In this document: positions 8,316 through 17,062 of the stretch, piece by piece
Layout: every line of letters begins with the position of its first letter
How positions within the stretch are numbered: position 1 is the stretch's first letter
The notes under the pieces: model-generated
Told to the model about the DNA's origin: nothing
Database searches by the model: none
What the model saw: the letters and a program-made list of their open reading frames with translations, nothing else
Program-made: the position numbers and the translations under genes
DNA from: Methanomicrobiales archaeon
GTDB lineage: Archaea > Halobacteriota > Methanomicrobia > Methanomicrobiales > Methanoculleaceae
Direction of reading: 5' to 3'
Assembly (NCBI GenBank): GCA_012521035.1
Contig: JAAYND010000017.1
Location: 1 to 35,597, forward strand
Length of the DNA stretch: 35,597 bases

Positions 8316-8330
8316 TGAAACATTATTTAA
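8316..8330 (+). promoter_or_regulatory. TATA box for the chemoreceptor operon
   Basis: GAAACATTATTTAA is a BRE plus TATA-like element about 65 bases upstream of the chemoreceptor ATG at 8391. GGAGG at 8379-8383 is the ribosome binding site. The element suggests that the chemoreceptor-CheA-kinase-truA run is transcribed at least partly apart from the CheW gene. Confidence 0.55.
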
Positions 8331-8390
8331 CCCGCGGAGGAGCATCAATTTATTGAGTCATAGAGGAGCGAGTGGAACGGAGGCAAGCCC

Positions 8391-10772
8391 ATGTTCACAT
8401 TTTTTTCAGATATGAAGGTCGGGACGAAGATCCTCGTCATCTGCCTGTTTCTGGCGATCGTCCCGACACTTATGCTCGGCCTGGTGGCGTACACCAGCTC
8501 GAGCGGCGTGATCAACGAGCAGATCGAGACGCTGCTTGAGACACAGGTGCACGACGCGAAGGGATGGACCAACGACGTATACAAACTCACGCGCAATAAG
8601 GTGAACAGCGACCTCAACGTTCTCCGGGAGAACTTCTACGCCCGGGGCACCCCTGAGGTCATCGGCGGGAAACTGACGCTCGTCGGCGCCGGCGGAGATG
8701 CATACGTCATCAACGATAACTTCGAGATCGTCGACCAGGTGCAGTCCCTCGTCGGCGGGGCGGCGACCGTCTTTCAGGTGTATGATAACAACGCCGTCCG
8801 GATCTCCACAAACGTCATCGGGACAGATGGCCGGAGAGCGGTCGGGACCGAACTGACCCAGAACGTCTACGACGTCGTGGTGAGCCAGGGAGAGACCTAC
8901 TACGGGAGCAGGGATCTCTTCGGCAAGCGTTACGTCACCGCGTACGAACCGATAAAAGACAGCAGCGGGAGGATCGTCGGGGTTCTCTTCGTCGGGACGG
9001 AGGAGGAAGAGACCCTCGACGTCTTAAAGACGAGCCTCCGGGAGACGGTCATCGGGAGGAACGGCTACATGTTCGTCATCGACAGCAACGGCCAGGTGCT
9101 CGTGCATCCCACCCTCGAAGGAGAGAACTGGGCCAGAGAGGCTTTTGTCCGGGAGATCCTCCAGAAGGAGGTCGGGATCATCCGCCACCAGGTCGACGGG
9201 ACGGATATGATCGATGCCTACACCTACTACGAACCGCTCGACTGGCACATCGTCTCGCGTGCCGAACTCTCTGACTTCACCGGACCTATCGACACGATCA
9301 GAAACACGATCATCGTCGTCGTCCTCGCATCCATCGCCATCGGTGTCGCCATAGCCATCCTCTTTGGCCGCTCAATATCTGACCCCCTGCAACAGGTTGT
9401 CCTGATGTTAAAGGAGCTTCGCAACGGAAACCTCTCCGCCCGGCTCAACATCCGCCGGCAGGATGAGATCGGGGTCATGGCAAAGACGATGGATGAGTTC
9501 GCCGGCGATCTCCAGACGAACGTCGTCGGGAACTTAAAGAAGATAGCACTCGGCGAGTACGTCAGGGAGTTCCCGATCACCGACGAGGGCGATGAGATTC
9601 GGCCCGCACTCGCCCTGATGGTCCAGTCCCTCGACCACCTCCACAAAGAGACGCTCAAACTCACGGATGCCGCCCGTGCAGGCGATCTCTCCATCCGGGG
9701 TGACGAGAAAGCGTTCCGCGGGGGGTACCGTATGATCATCGCCGGATTCAACAAGACCCTTGAGTCGATAACCGAGCCGGTGAACGAGGCGATGCGGCTT
9801 GCGAGGATCTACGCATCCGGTGACTTCACCGCCCGGTTCGACGAGAAGATCCCGGTCGCCGGGGAGTTCGTCGCCTACCGCGATGCCCTCAACACCATCG
9901 GAATCGAACTCTCCCGGCTGATGAAGCTGATCAGCGAGGAGCTCTACGAAGGGGTCTCGGTCCTCTCTCTCGCCTCAAACGAGATCCTGGCGGTCACGAC
10001 CCAGCTCGCTACAGCGAGTTCACAGACGGCAGCAACGGTGAATGAGACCTCAGACTCAGTCGAGAGCGTCAGGAAGAAGACCGAACTTGTGAACCAGAAG
10101 ACGAAGGGCGTCTCCGAGAAGGCGATGAAAGCCCTCGAAGTCTCGAAGGGCGGCCAGAGATCGGTGCGCGAGACACTGGAAGGCATGAACCAGATCCAGC
10201 GGCAGATGGACATCATCCGGATGAACGTCATCAGGCTCTCAGAGCAGAGCCAGGCCGTCGGCGAGATCATCGCCACGGTGACCGATATATCGGAGCAGTC
10301 CAACCTCCTCGCGGTGAACGCATCCATCGAGGCCGCAAAAGCCGGGGAGTTCGGGAAAGGGTTTGCGGTCGTCGCAAACGAGATTCACAACCTCGCCGAG
10401 CAGTCGAAGAAGGCGACATCGAACATCCGGGCCATCCTGACCGATATCCAGCAGGGTGTCTCCTCGACCGCTGCCTCGACCGAACAGGGGATGCGGTCCG
10501 TCGCGGATGCTGTCCGGTTGACGAACAACGCCCAGGAGGCGATCGAGGTGCTCGCCCAGTCGATCGCGGAGACGTCGCAGGAAGTCCTTGAGATCGCCAC
10601 ATCGATCCAGACCCAGGCCTCAGGGGTCGACCAGATCTCAAGCGCGATGGAGAACATACGCGACGCGGCACAGAAGAACCTTGAGACCACCCGCAAGGCG
10701 GAGAAGACCGCCGAGGATCTGCACGAACTCGGCGCCCGATTGAAGAGGATCACCCAGCAGTACCGGGTCTGA
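8391..10772 (+). CDS. Methyl-accepting chemotaxis protein with Cache sensor and tandem HAMP domains
   Basis: A 793-residue transmembrane chemoreceptor. Order of parts: helix 1 (about residues 11-33); an extracytoplasmic Cache-type sensor (about 36-300) with VGVLFVGT and NGYMFVIDSNGQVLVHP; helix 2 (about 303-325); a canonical HAMP (about 326-378); then three further HAMP-like segments, each with a small-acidic-basic pattern (ALGEYVREFPITDEGDEI, RAGDLSIRGDEKAF, ASGDFTARFDEKIPV); then the signalling helical hairpin with tip SEQSNLLAVNASIEAAKAGE (about 634). Its C-terminus lacks an obvious CheR-docking pentapeptide. GGAGG at 8379 supports the start. CheA follows 11 bases later, so this receptor presumably controls that kinase. 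Ligand unknown; Cache domains often bind small organic acids, amines or amino acids. Confidence 0.93.
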   Translation: MFTFFSDMKVGTKILVICLFLAIVPTLMLGLVAYTSSSGVINEQIETLLETQVHDAKGWTNDVYKLTRNKVNSDLNVLRENFYARGTPEVIGGKLTLVGAGGDAYVINDNFEIVDQVQSLVGGAATVFQVYDNNAVRISTNVIGTDGRRAVGTELTQNVYDVVVSQGETYYGSRDLFGKRYVTAYEPIKDSSGRIVGVLFVGTEEEETLDVLKTSLRETVIGRNGYMFVIDSNGQVLVHPTLEGENWAREAFVREILQKEVGIIRHQVDGTDMIDAYTYYEPLDWHIVSRAELSDFTGPIDTIRNTIIVVVLASIAIGVAIAILFGRSISDPLQQVVLMLKELRNGNLSARLNIRRQDEIGVMAKTMDEFAGDLQTNVVGNLKKIALGEYVREFPITDEGDEIRPALALMVQSLDHLHKETLKLTDAARAGDLSIRGDEKAFRGGYRMIIAGFNKTLESITEPVNEAMRLARIYASGDFTARFDEKIPVAGEFVAYRDALNTIGIELSRLMKLISEELYEGVSVLSLASNEILAVTTQLATASSQTAATVNETSDSVESVRKKTELVNQKTKGVSEKAMKALEVSKGGQRSVRETLEGMNQIQRQMDIIRMNVIRLSEQSQAVGEIIATVTDISEQSNLLAVNASIEAAKAGEFGKGFAVVANEIHNLAEQSKKATSNIRAILTDIQQGVSSTAASTEQGMRSVADAVRLTNNAQEAIEVLAQSIAETSQEVLEIATSIQTQASGVDQISSAMENIRDAAQKNLETTRKAEKTAEDLHELGARLKRITQQYRV

Positions 10773-10783
10773 CACGACATACC

Positions 10784-13036
10784 ATGAGCGGGACGGACGA
10801 ACAATTCCGTGCCCGCCTCCTTGAGACGTTCCGGGAGGAGGCGGACGAATATCTCGAAGCTATCACGAGGGGGTTGATCGATCTCGAGAAGACCGGACTC
10901 ACGCCTGATCTGGTCGAGTCAGTCTACCGGAGGATCCATAGCCTGAAAGGTGCTTCACGGGCGGTCAACCTCCGGGAGATCGAGTCCCTCTGCCAGAACC
11001 TCGAGACCGTCTTCTCCCTCGTGAAACGGGGTGAGTACACCCCCCTGGTGGACGACTACGATCTCTTTCATGAGACACTCGCGGTCATAAAGGCGCTTCT
11101 CCAGGGCGAGCGACCCGGGACGCCGGTAGCGGAGATCATCAGGAGGCTCCGGACCCTCCCTGACAGGAAGGGGCCGGCCAGCGATGACCCGGATCGCGGG
11201 GATCTCCATGCACCGAAGACTGCCGGCGCCCGTGAGACCGGATCAGTGTTAGATCAGGGCACGGTGCGGGTCGCAGCCCACAGGCTCGACCAGCTCGCCG
11301 CCGGGGCCGACAGTCTTCTCACGACACAGATCTTTCTTTCGCACCGTATACGCGAACTCGAGGAGATGGCCACCCGTTTCACCCTCTGGCAGTGGAGCCA
11401 CTCCCAGGTCTTCAGCGACCTGAACCTGATCCGCAGGAAGGCCTTCGGCGAGGAGAGGACGATGCTGCCCTACGACATGGTTCTGCCGCTCCAGCGGGTG
11501 GTCGAGCTCCTGGAGCACAACAGGGAGTTTGGAACCTACCTGCAGCACGACCTTGCGGCACACCTGCGGGCTATGGAGGTCGATCAGGCGGCGCTAAAAG
11601 CGAGCATCTCAAAGATCTCCGACCTGGTCCACGACGCCGCGCTGCTGCCGGCATCGAGCATGCTCGCGCCGTTCTCTGTGTTTGTGAGAGAGGTCTCCCG
11701 CACATCCGGGAAGTCCGTCGACTTCACGATCGAGGGAGGGGAGATCGAGGTGGATCGGCGTATACTCGATGCGCTGAAAGAGCCCATCATGCACCTGATC
11801 CGGAACAGCATCGATCACGGGATCGAGGACCCCGGAACCAGGGTATCCCGGGGCAAGCCTCCCACAGGAACACTCCGGATCCGGGTCTATCCCCGCTCCG
11901 GCAGCAGGGTCGGCTTTGAGGTGACCGATGACGGCGCCGGCATCGACAGCAGCGCTATCCGGAGGACCGCCGTCGAGGACGGAGTGATAACGAAGGAGGA
12001 GGATGCAGCCCTCACGGACAGCGAAGCGATCTGGCTCATATTCCAGTCAGGATTAACGACGAGCCAGGTCGTCACCGACCTCTCGGGGAGGGGACTCGGG
12101 CTTGCGATCGTCGAGGATACTATATCACGCCTCGGGGGACAGGTGACGGTATCCTCAACCCCCGGCAGGGGAACCACCATCACCTTCTCCGTCCCGGTGA
12201 GGAAGGCCACCCTCAGGGGTCTCCTCGTCCGCTCCGGGAGGCAGACCTACGCCCTCCCCATGCAACAGGTGAAGCGGGTTCTCCGGGTGCGCCCCGATTC
12301 TCTGGTTATCGCCCGTGACCGGCCGACGATCCGGTTCGCCGGGGAGACGATCGAGGTTGTTAGACTTACCGATATCCTGAACGTCCCTCTCTCGGGACCG
12401 CTACCCGATGAGACGCGACCGGCCCCCCTCGTCATCATAGCATACGGGGCGGGGCAGATCGCCTGTATGGTCGATGAGGTGCTCCGTGTGCAGGAGATCG
12501 TCGTCCGGCCGCTCGGGAGCCAGCTTCGCTCCGTTCGGAGGATCGACGGGGCCGTGATCCTCGGGGACGGGAGCGTGGCGCTCGTCCTCGATCCCCTGGA
12601 ACTGATCCAGGACGCGATGCTGGCGAGTCGACCGGCACAGAATATCCCTGTCCGGGGGGAGGGTGGGCGGATCCTCGTCGTTGAGGACTCGGTTACATCG
12701 CGGATCCTTCTCCAGACGATACTTGAGGAGGCCGGATATCAGGTGGAGAGCGCTGTCGACGGCATAGATGCATTCGCAAGGCTTAAGCAGCATGAGTTTG
12801 ATATGGTCGTTTCAGATGTGGATATGTCCCGGATGAACGGTTTTACGCTCACCGAGAAGATACGTGCCGAAGGCCGGCAGTTTGCCGGGATCCGGGTGGC
12901 GCTGGTCACCTCGCTCGACTCGCCCGAGGACCGGGAGCGGGGGAGAGCGGTCGGGGCTGATGCCTACATCGTCAAGAGCAGTTTCAATACAGAGGATTTT
13001 CTTGAGACAGTGCGTCGCCTTATGCGCCGCCGCTGA
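10784..13036 (+). CDS. cheA: CheA-type histidine kinase with C-terminal receiver domain
   Basis: A 750-residue hybrid chemotaxis kinase. Domains: HPt with phospho-accepting His52 in RIHSLKGASRAV; a short linker with no obvious P2 domain; the P3 dimerisation start TVRVAAHRLDQL; an ATP-binding domain with HLIRNSIDHGIED, DDGAGID and GRGLGLAIV; a CheW-like domain from about residue 470; and a receiver domain from about 625 with ILVVEDSVTSR and Asp678 in VVSDVDMSRMNG, ending in a conserved Lys (AYIVKS). Loss of P2 and gain of a receiver resemble CheA/WspE-like hybrids outside flagellar control. With no CheY in the window, output may go through its own receiver or the next gene's receiver. The next gene overlaps or closely follows it. 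Confidence 0.92.
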   Translation: MSGTDEQFRARLLETFREEADEYLEAITRGLIDLEKTGLTPDLVESVYRRIHSLKGASRAVNLREIESLCQNLETVFSLVKRGEYTPLVDDYDLFHETLAVIKALLQGERPGTPVAEIIRRLRTLPDRKGPASDDPDRGDLHAPKTAGARETGSVLDQGTVRVAAHRLDQLAAGADSLLTTQIFLSHRIRELEEMATRFTLWQWSHSQVFSDLNLIRRKAFGEERTMLPYDMVLPLQRVVELLEHNREFGTYLQHDLAAHLRAMEVDQAALKASISKISDLVHDAALLPASSMLAPFSVFVREVSRTSGKSVDFTIEGGEIEVDRRILDALKEPIMHLIRNSIDHGIEDPGTRVSRGKPPTGTLRIRVYPRSGSRVGFEVTDDGAGIDSSAIRRTAVEDGVITKEEDAALTDSEAIWLIFQSGLTTSQVVTDLSGRGLGLAIVEDTISRLGGQVTVSSTPGRGTTITFSVPVRKATLRGLLVRSGRQTYALPMQQVKRVLRVRPDSLVIARDRPTIRFAGETIEVVRLTDILNVPLSGPLPDETRPAPLVIIAYGAGQIACMVDEVLRVQEIVVRPLGSQLRSVRRIDGAVILGDGSVALVLDPLELIQDAMLASRPAQNIPVRGEGGRILVVEDSVTSRILLQTILEEAGYQVESAVDGIDAFARLKQHEFDMVVSDVDMSRMNGFTLTEKIRAEGRQFAGIRVALVTSLDSPEDRERGRAVGADAYIVKSSFNTEDFLETVRRLMRRR

Positions 13037-13053
13037 TGGAGAGGTGCGATGAT

Positions 13054-14376
13054 ATGGAAGGTATACAGAATAGAAAAGGAATGAGCGCTCTGGTGGTAGA
13101 GGATAGCCGGACGCAGGCAGAGCTCATCCGCCACATTCTTGAGAAGGACGGATACGATGTCACCCTCGCCGAGGATGGGGTCAGGGCGATACAGCGGATA
13201 GAGGAGAGCCGGCCTGATATCGTCCTCTCCGACATCTTGATGCCCAACATGGATGGGTATGAACTCTGCCGCCAGATCAAGCAGAATTTCCCGGAGATCC
13301 CGGTCATCCTGGTCACAAACCTCTTTGACCCCGCCGATGTGATGAAGGGGCTTGCATCCGGGGCTGATAGTTTCATAGTCAAACCCGTCGATCCGGAGCT
13401 CGTCTACTCCCAGATCGAGGCTGTCCTCCGGACGGCAAGAGAACCCGACCCGGATGGCGCTCAGCCCGCAGAACTGGAGATCCCGTTCGCCGGCAGCACC
13501 TACACCATCACCGCCGGGAGACTCAGGATTGTAAACACCCTTCTCTCGACCTACACCGTCGCGGTGGCGAAGAACACCGAACTCCAGGAGGCACAGGAAC
13601 AGCTCCACGCCTTAAACGATCGGCTCAAGGAGGCCGTCGAGGATCTCTCGCGCACGAACGAGAGGCTTGCGGCGGAGAACCAGGAGCGGAGGCGCGTCGA
13701 GAAGGCGCTCGCGGATGCGAACCGGAAACTCCAGCTCATGGCGAATATCACCCGTCATGACCTCTTAAATCAGCTCGCGGCGCTCTGGGGGTACCTCGAC
13801 CTGGCCCGGGCGATGCGCGAGACAGAACCGACGGCCGCCTGGAATAACGTCGAGAGCGCCGGCAAGATTGCAAACCGGATCAGTAACACCGTCCAGTTCA
13901 CCGCCGAGTACCAGAAGATCGGGTCCGCATCCCCCACCTGGCAGGAGATCCAGGCGCTCGTGAAACGATCGGAGCAGTATATATCGCTGGATCAGGTAAC
14001 CCTCAAAAACGCTGTTCCCGAGAGAGTGGAGATCTACGCCGACCCGCTCATCGAGAAGGTCTTCTCAAACCTCATCGAGAACGCGCTACGTTATGGGAAA
14101 ACAACCACCTCCATCACCTTCAGCCTCAGGCGGGATGGGGATGCCTGGATCATCATCTGCGAGGATGACGGAACAGGTATCCCCTATGATGAGAAAGAGA
14201 AGATCTTTACCTACGCACACGGCATGAACACCGGGCTCGGTCTCTTCCTCGCACGCGAGATCCTCGCCATCACCGGCATCACCATCCGGGAGACGGGAAA
14301 ACCGGGGAGGGGTGCGCGGTTCGAACTTCTCTGCCCGGCAGGGGTGATCCGTGCTCCTGAACAGAACTCCGGGTGA
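13054..14376 (+). CDS. Receiver-histidine kinase hybrid
   Basis: About 440 residues. It begins with a receiver domain (ALVVEDSRTQAE, then the phospho-accepting Asp in VLSDILMPNMDGYE, then FIVKPVDPEL). Next is a coiled coil (about residues 155-230), an H-box NITRHDLLNQLAALWGYLDL with His235 (codon 13756-13758), and an ATPase domain with LIENALRYGK, CEDDGTGIP and GLGLFLAREIL. An ATG at 13036 overlaps the cheA stop by one base, but the ATG at 13054 has GGAGAGGTG seven bases upstream and is preferred. Translational coupling to cheA is likely. Its receiver may take phosphate from CheA, with the kinase domain passing the signal on; this is inferred from position. Confidence 0.88.
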   Translation: MEGIQNRKGMSALVVEDSRTQAELIRHILEKDGYDVTLAEDGVRAIQRIEESRPDIVLSDILMPNMDGYELCRQIKQNFPEIPVILVTNLFDPADVMKGLASGADSFIVKPVDPELVYSQIEAVLRTAREPDPDGAQPAELEIPFAGSTYTITAGRLRIVNTLLSTYTVAVAKNTELQEAQEQLHALNDRLKEAVEDLSRTNERLAAENQERRRVEKALADANRKLQLMANITRHDLLNQLAALWGYLDLARAMRETEPTAAWNNVESAGKIANRISNTVQFTAEYQKIGSASPTWQEIQALVKRSEQYISLDQVTLKNAVPERVEIYADPLIEKVFSNLIENALRYGKTTTSITFSLRRDGDAWIIICEDDGTGIPYDEKEKIFTYAHGMNTGLGLFLAREILAITGITIRETGKPGRGARFELLCPAGVIRAPEQNSG

Positions 14377-14400
14377 GCATACCCCGTCGCAGGTGACCCC

Positions 14401-15801
14401 ATGAGTACCGGAGACCGATTCACCACGTTCTTTGCCTGCAGGAGGAACCGTGTCGCGGCTGTCATCGGACTGACCGCGCTGACCCTCGGCGGGAGCCTGG
14501 TTGGCATGCTCCTCGGCATCCCGGCGAGTCTCCTCCCCGCCCTCCCGCTCAGCATACCGATCATCCTTGCGAGCTACTGGTATCCGCGCCGCGGTGTCCT
14601 CTTCTCCACCGGAACCGCGGCCGCCTACGTCGCCATGGCGTATATCTTCTCTCCGCCCGTCGCCCGGCTTGCGCTCAGCGTCCTCCCCCGCGCGGCCATC
14701 CTGATCCTGGTCGGCTGCGTGGTCGCGTTCCTCTCGATGAGACTCCGGGAGTCCGAGCAGCAGATGAACCAGATCATCGAGTTCCTGCCTGATGCGACCT
14801 TCGCTATCGATCTCAATGGGAGGGTCATCGCCTGGAACCGTGCTATTGAGGAGATGACCGGGGTGAAGAAGGACGCCATGCTCGGCCGCGCCGATCGCGA
14901 GTATGCCCTGCCGTTCTTTGGAGAACGTCGGGCGCTGCTCGCCGATCTGGTCATCAGAGGTGATGCAGGGGCTGATCTCCCATCGGTCAGGAGGGTGGGG
15001 GATGTCCTCATATCAGAGGCCCACACACCCCGTCTCCGGGGCGGTCGGGGGGCACACATAAGGTTCGCGACGACCGCGCTCCTCGACTACGAGGGGAGGG
15101 TTGCAGGAGCCATCGAGTCCATCCGGGATATCACCGATGAGGTCATGATGGAAGGGGCGCTCCAGAATACCGGTCGCCAGCTCAACACCCTCTCGGGGAT
15201 CCTCCGCACCGATCTCTCAAACAGACTTGCAGTCCTCTATGGTCATCTCTCGGTGGGTGTGATGAAGTTCGATGACCCCGCAGTCCTCTCGTATATCAGC
15301 GACCTTGAGGATGCTGCAAACGGTATCAGGCGACAGATAGAGATCTCCCGTGACTTCCGCGACATCGGGACATCGCCGCCGGCATGGATGCCTGTGCAGG
15401 CGACCGTCATGAACGCGGCGAGTACCCTCTCATTCGGTGACGTCTCCCTCGAAGCATGGACAGAGAGGCTTGAGATCTTCGCCGATCTGCACCTTGAGAC
15501 GGTCTTTACCCACCTCTTCGAGAACTCGCTCGCCCCGGCGACGGGCGCGACCCGGATCATTGTCACCTACCACCTGCGCCCGGAGGGTTGCGCAATCATC
15601 GTCGAGGACGACGGGACCGGTATCCCTGATGAGATGAAAGGAGGGCTCTTCATCCAGAAGGAAGACGGCTACGGGCGGGGCCTCTTCCTCGCCCACGAGA
15701 TCCTCGCAATCACCTCCATCACCATCCGCGAGACGGGGAGGTTCGGGACAGGGGCGAGGTTCGAGCTTCTCGTGCCTCAAGAGGGATACAGGATCGTCTG
15801 A
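14401..15801 (+). CDS. Membrane PAS histidine-kinase-like protein lacking the phospho-accepting His
   Basis: A 466-residue protein: four hydrophobic helices in about residues 18-115, a PAS domain (about 120-250, IIEFLPDATFAIDLNGRVIA), a dimerisation helix pair, and an ATPase domain with LFENSLAP, VEDDGTGIP and GRGLFLAHEIL. It is clearly related to the preceding kinase (compare the shared EILAIT and ITIRETG stretches), but where that one has TRHDLLNQL this has LRTDLSNRL. The His codon is replaced by ACC (Thr270, 15208-15210). The ATP-binding motifs look intact. It may therefore act as a pseudo-kinase partner that phosphorylates or regulates the neighbouring kinase in a heterodimer, or as a purely allosteric sensor. 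It lies 24 bases after the previous gene and its stop overlaps the truA start by one base. Confidence 0.85.
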   Translation: MSTGDRFTTFFACRRNRVAAVIGLTALTLGGSLVGMLLGIPASLLPALPLSIPIILASYWYPRRGVLFSTGTAAAYVAMAYIFSPPVARLALSVLPRAAILILVGCVVAFLSMRLRESEQQMNQIIEFLPDATFAIDLNGRVIAWNRAIEEMTGVKKDAMLGRADREYALPFFGERRALLADLVIRGDAGADLPSVRRVGDVLISEAHTPRLRGGRGAHIRFATTALLDYEGRVAGAIESIRDITDEVMMEGALQNTGRQLNTLSGILRTDLSNRLAVLYGHLSVGVMKFDDPAVLSYISDLEDAANGIRRQIEISRDFRDIGTSPPAWMPVQATVMNAASTLSFGDVSLEAWTERLEIFADLHLETVFTHLFENSLAPATGATRIIVTYHLRPEGCAIIVEDDGTGIPDEMKGGLFIQKEDGYGRGLFLAHEILAITSITIRETGRFGTGARFELLVPQEGYRIV

Positions 15802-16610
15802 TGAGACTGGCGCTCCGCCTCTCGTACTTCGGGGACGGTTTCTTCGGCTCGCAGATGCAGCCCGGACTCCGCACCGTGGAGGGCGAGTTCATAGCGGCCT
15901 GCAGGCGTCTGGATCTCTTCACTGACTGGCGGGAGGCGGGGTACTCCATGGCCGGCCGCACAGATCGCGGGGTGCATGCCCGGTGCCAGGTCTGCTCGTT
16001 CTCCACCGGTGAGCCGGATCGGGCGATCCGGGCACTGAACCGGGTGCTCCCGGGGGATATCTGGTGCACGGCATGGGCGGATGTGCCGGCGGGGTTTCAC
16101 CCGCGCTACGATGCCGTATCGCGAACCTACCGCTACTACTTCTTCCCGGCCCCGGGCGATACCACTCTCATGCACGAGGCAGCAGAGAGGTTTGTCGGCC
16201 GGCATGACTTCTCGGCGTTCGCCCGTGCCGGCGACCGGAACCCCGAACGGGAGGTGCTCTCTGCACGGGTCTTTGAGAGCGGGCGGTTCGCTGTCTTCGA
16301 GGTGACCGGAGCGAGTTTTCTCTGGAATATGGTCCGGGGTATGGCGACGGCGCTTGACCGGGTGGGGAGGGGCGAGATGGATCCGGAGGAGATAGCCCGC
16401 CTCCTCACCGATCCACCCGTTCAAAGGCTCCCGGCGGCGCCCCCGGAGGGGCTTGTGCTCCAGGATATCGACTACGGGATCTCCTTTACACCGCTCCCGA
16501 CTGATGAGAAGGACCGGGGATACCGGGCCAGTCGACGCTACAACTACCACACCATCATGGCTGAGGTAGCAGCACTCCTTGCCCCGGAGGATGAAAAACT
16601 ACACGGCTGA
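15801..16610 (+). CDS. truA: tRNA pseudouridine(38-40) synthase
   Basis: A 269-residue TruA-family enzyme, which converts uridines in the anticodon stem-loop of tRNA to pseudouridine. Key features are LRLSYFGDGFFGSQMQP at the N-terminus, catalytic Asp55 in AGRTDRGVHA, NRVLPGDIW, FHPRYDAVSRTYRYYF and FLWNMVRGM near the C-terminal half. The length is normal for archaeal TruA. Its ATG shares a base with the stop of the preceding kinase-like gene (TGATG), so it is probably translated from the same transcript. The link to the signalling genes is likely positional rather than functional. Confidence 0.93.
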   Translation: MRLALRLSYFGDGFFGSQMQPGLRTVEGEFIAACRRLDLFTDWREAGYSMAGRTDRGVHARCQVCSFSTGEPDRAIRALNRVLPGDIWCTAWADVPAGFHPRYDAVSRTYRYYFFPAPGDTTLMHEAAERFVGRHDFSAFARAGDRNPEREVLSARVFESGRFAVFEVTGASFLWNMVRGMATALDRVGRGEMDPEEIARLLTDPPVQRLPAAPPEGLVLQDIDYGISFTPLPTDEKDRGYRASRRYNYHTIMAEVAALLAPEDEKLHG

Positions 16611-17062
16611 GGTGGAGTGCGGGTCCAAATATATTATATATTAGTATCGGATGAGGCAGGATACTACAGGGCATGCACAGGTAAAAGATTCTTTTCGTTC
16701 TCGCTATGAATAAAGAATTTCACGTGAGGCGGCGGATCATCCCGGGGAGGTGCGGCAGGCGAAATCAGTTTTCCTGCCCTCCAACAGAAATAACTTAACT
16801 TAAATGTTACGGTTGTTGAGGTTCGATGAGAGTGGATCCTTTGAGGATCAGAGCGCCCGGATCATCCCATCAACGATCAATGCATGATCTCCATTCTCAC
16901 CCCCTCTCCCACAACATTTAAATGAGCGGAGAATGGAATAGAAGCCTGGATGTTAATTAAATTAATTTAGTACATCTTATTTGTTAACTGTTTTAGTTTA
17001 ATAATAACCTATTAATATATCCCTGCACAGTCCCGCTTCAGTACGTCAAGAGGGGAAAGTGA
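16611..17062. other. 450-base AT-rich intergenic region upstream of the glycan operon
   Basis: No convincing ORF is seen. The stretch is much richer in A and T than its surroundings and holds several TATA-like elements: 16626-16640 (AATATATTATATATT), 16788-16805, 16914-16924 (ACATTTAAATG) and 17011-17020. There is a stem-loop at 16754-16778 (GGCAGG paired with CCTGCC) and a longer inverted repeat, TCCATTCTC at 16890-16898 with GAGAATGGA at 16929-16937. It could carry regulatory sites for the glycan operon, a terminator for truA, or a small RNA. Confidence 0.5.
17009..17022 (+). promoter_or_regulatory. TATA box of the surface-glycan operon
   Basis: CTATTAATATATCC, about 47 bases upstream of the ATG at 17063. 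A start about 25 bases downstream would leave a short leader that contains the AGAGGGG ribosome binding site at 17049-17055. This spacing supports the long form of the first glycosyltransferase. Confidence 0.6.
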
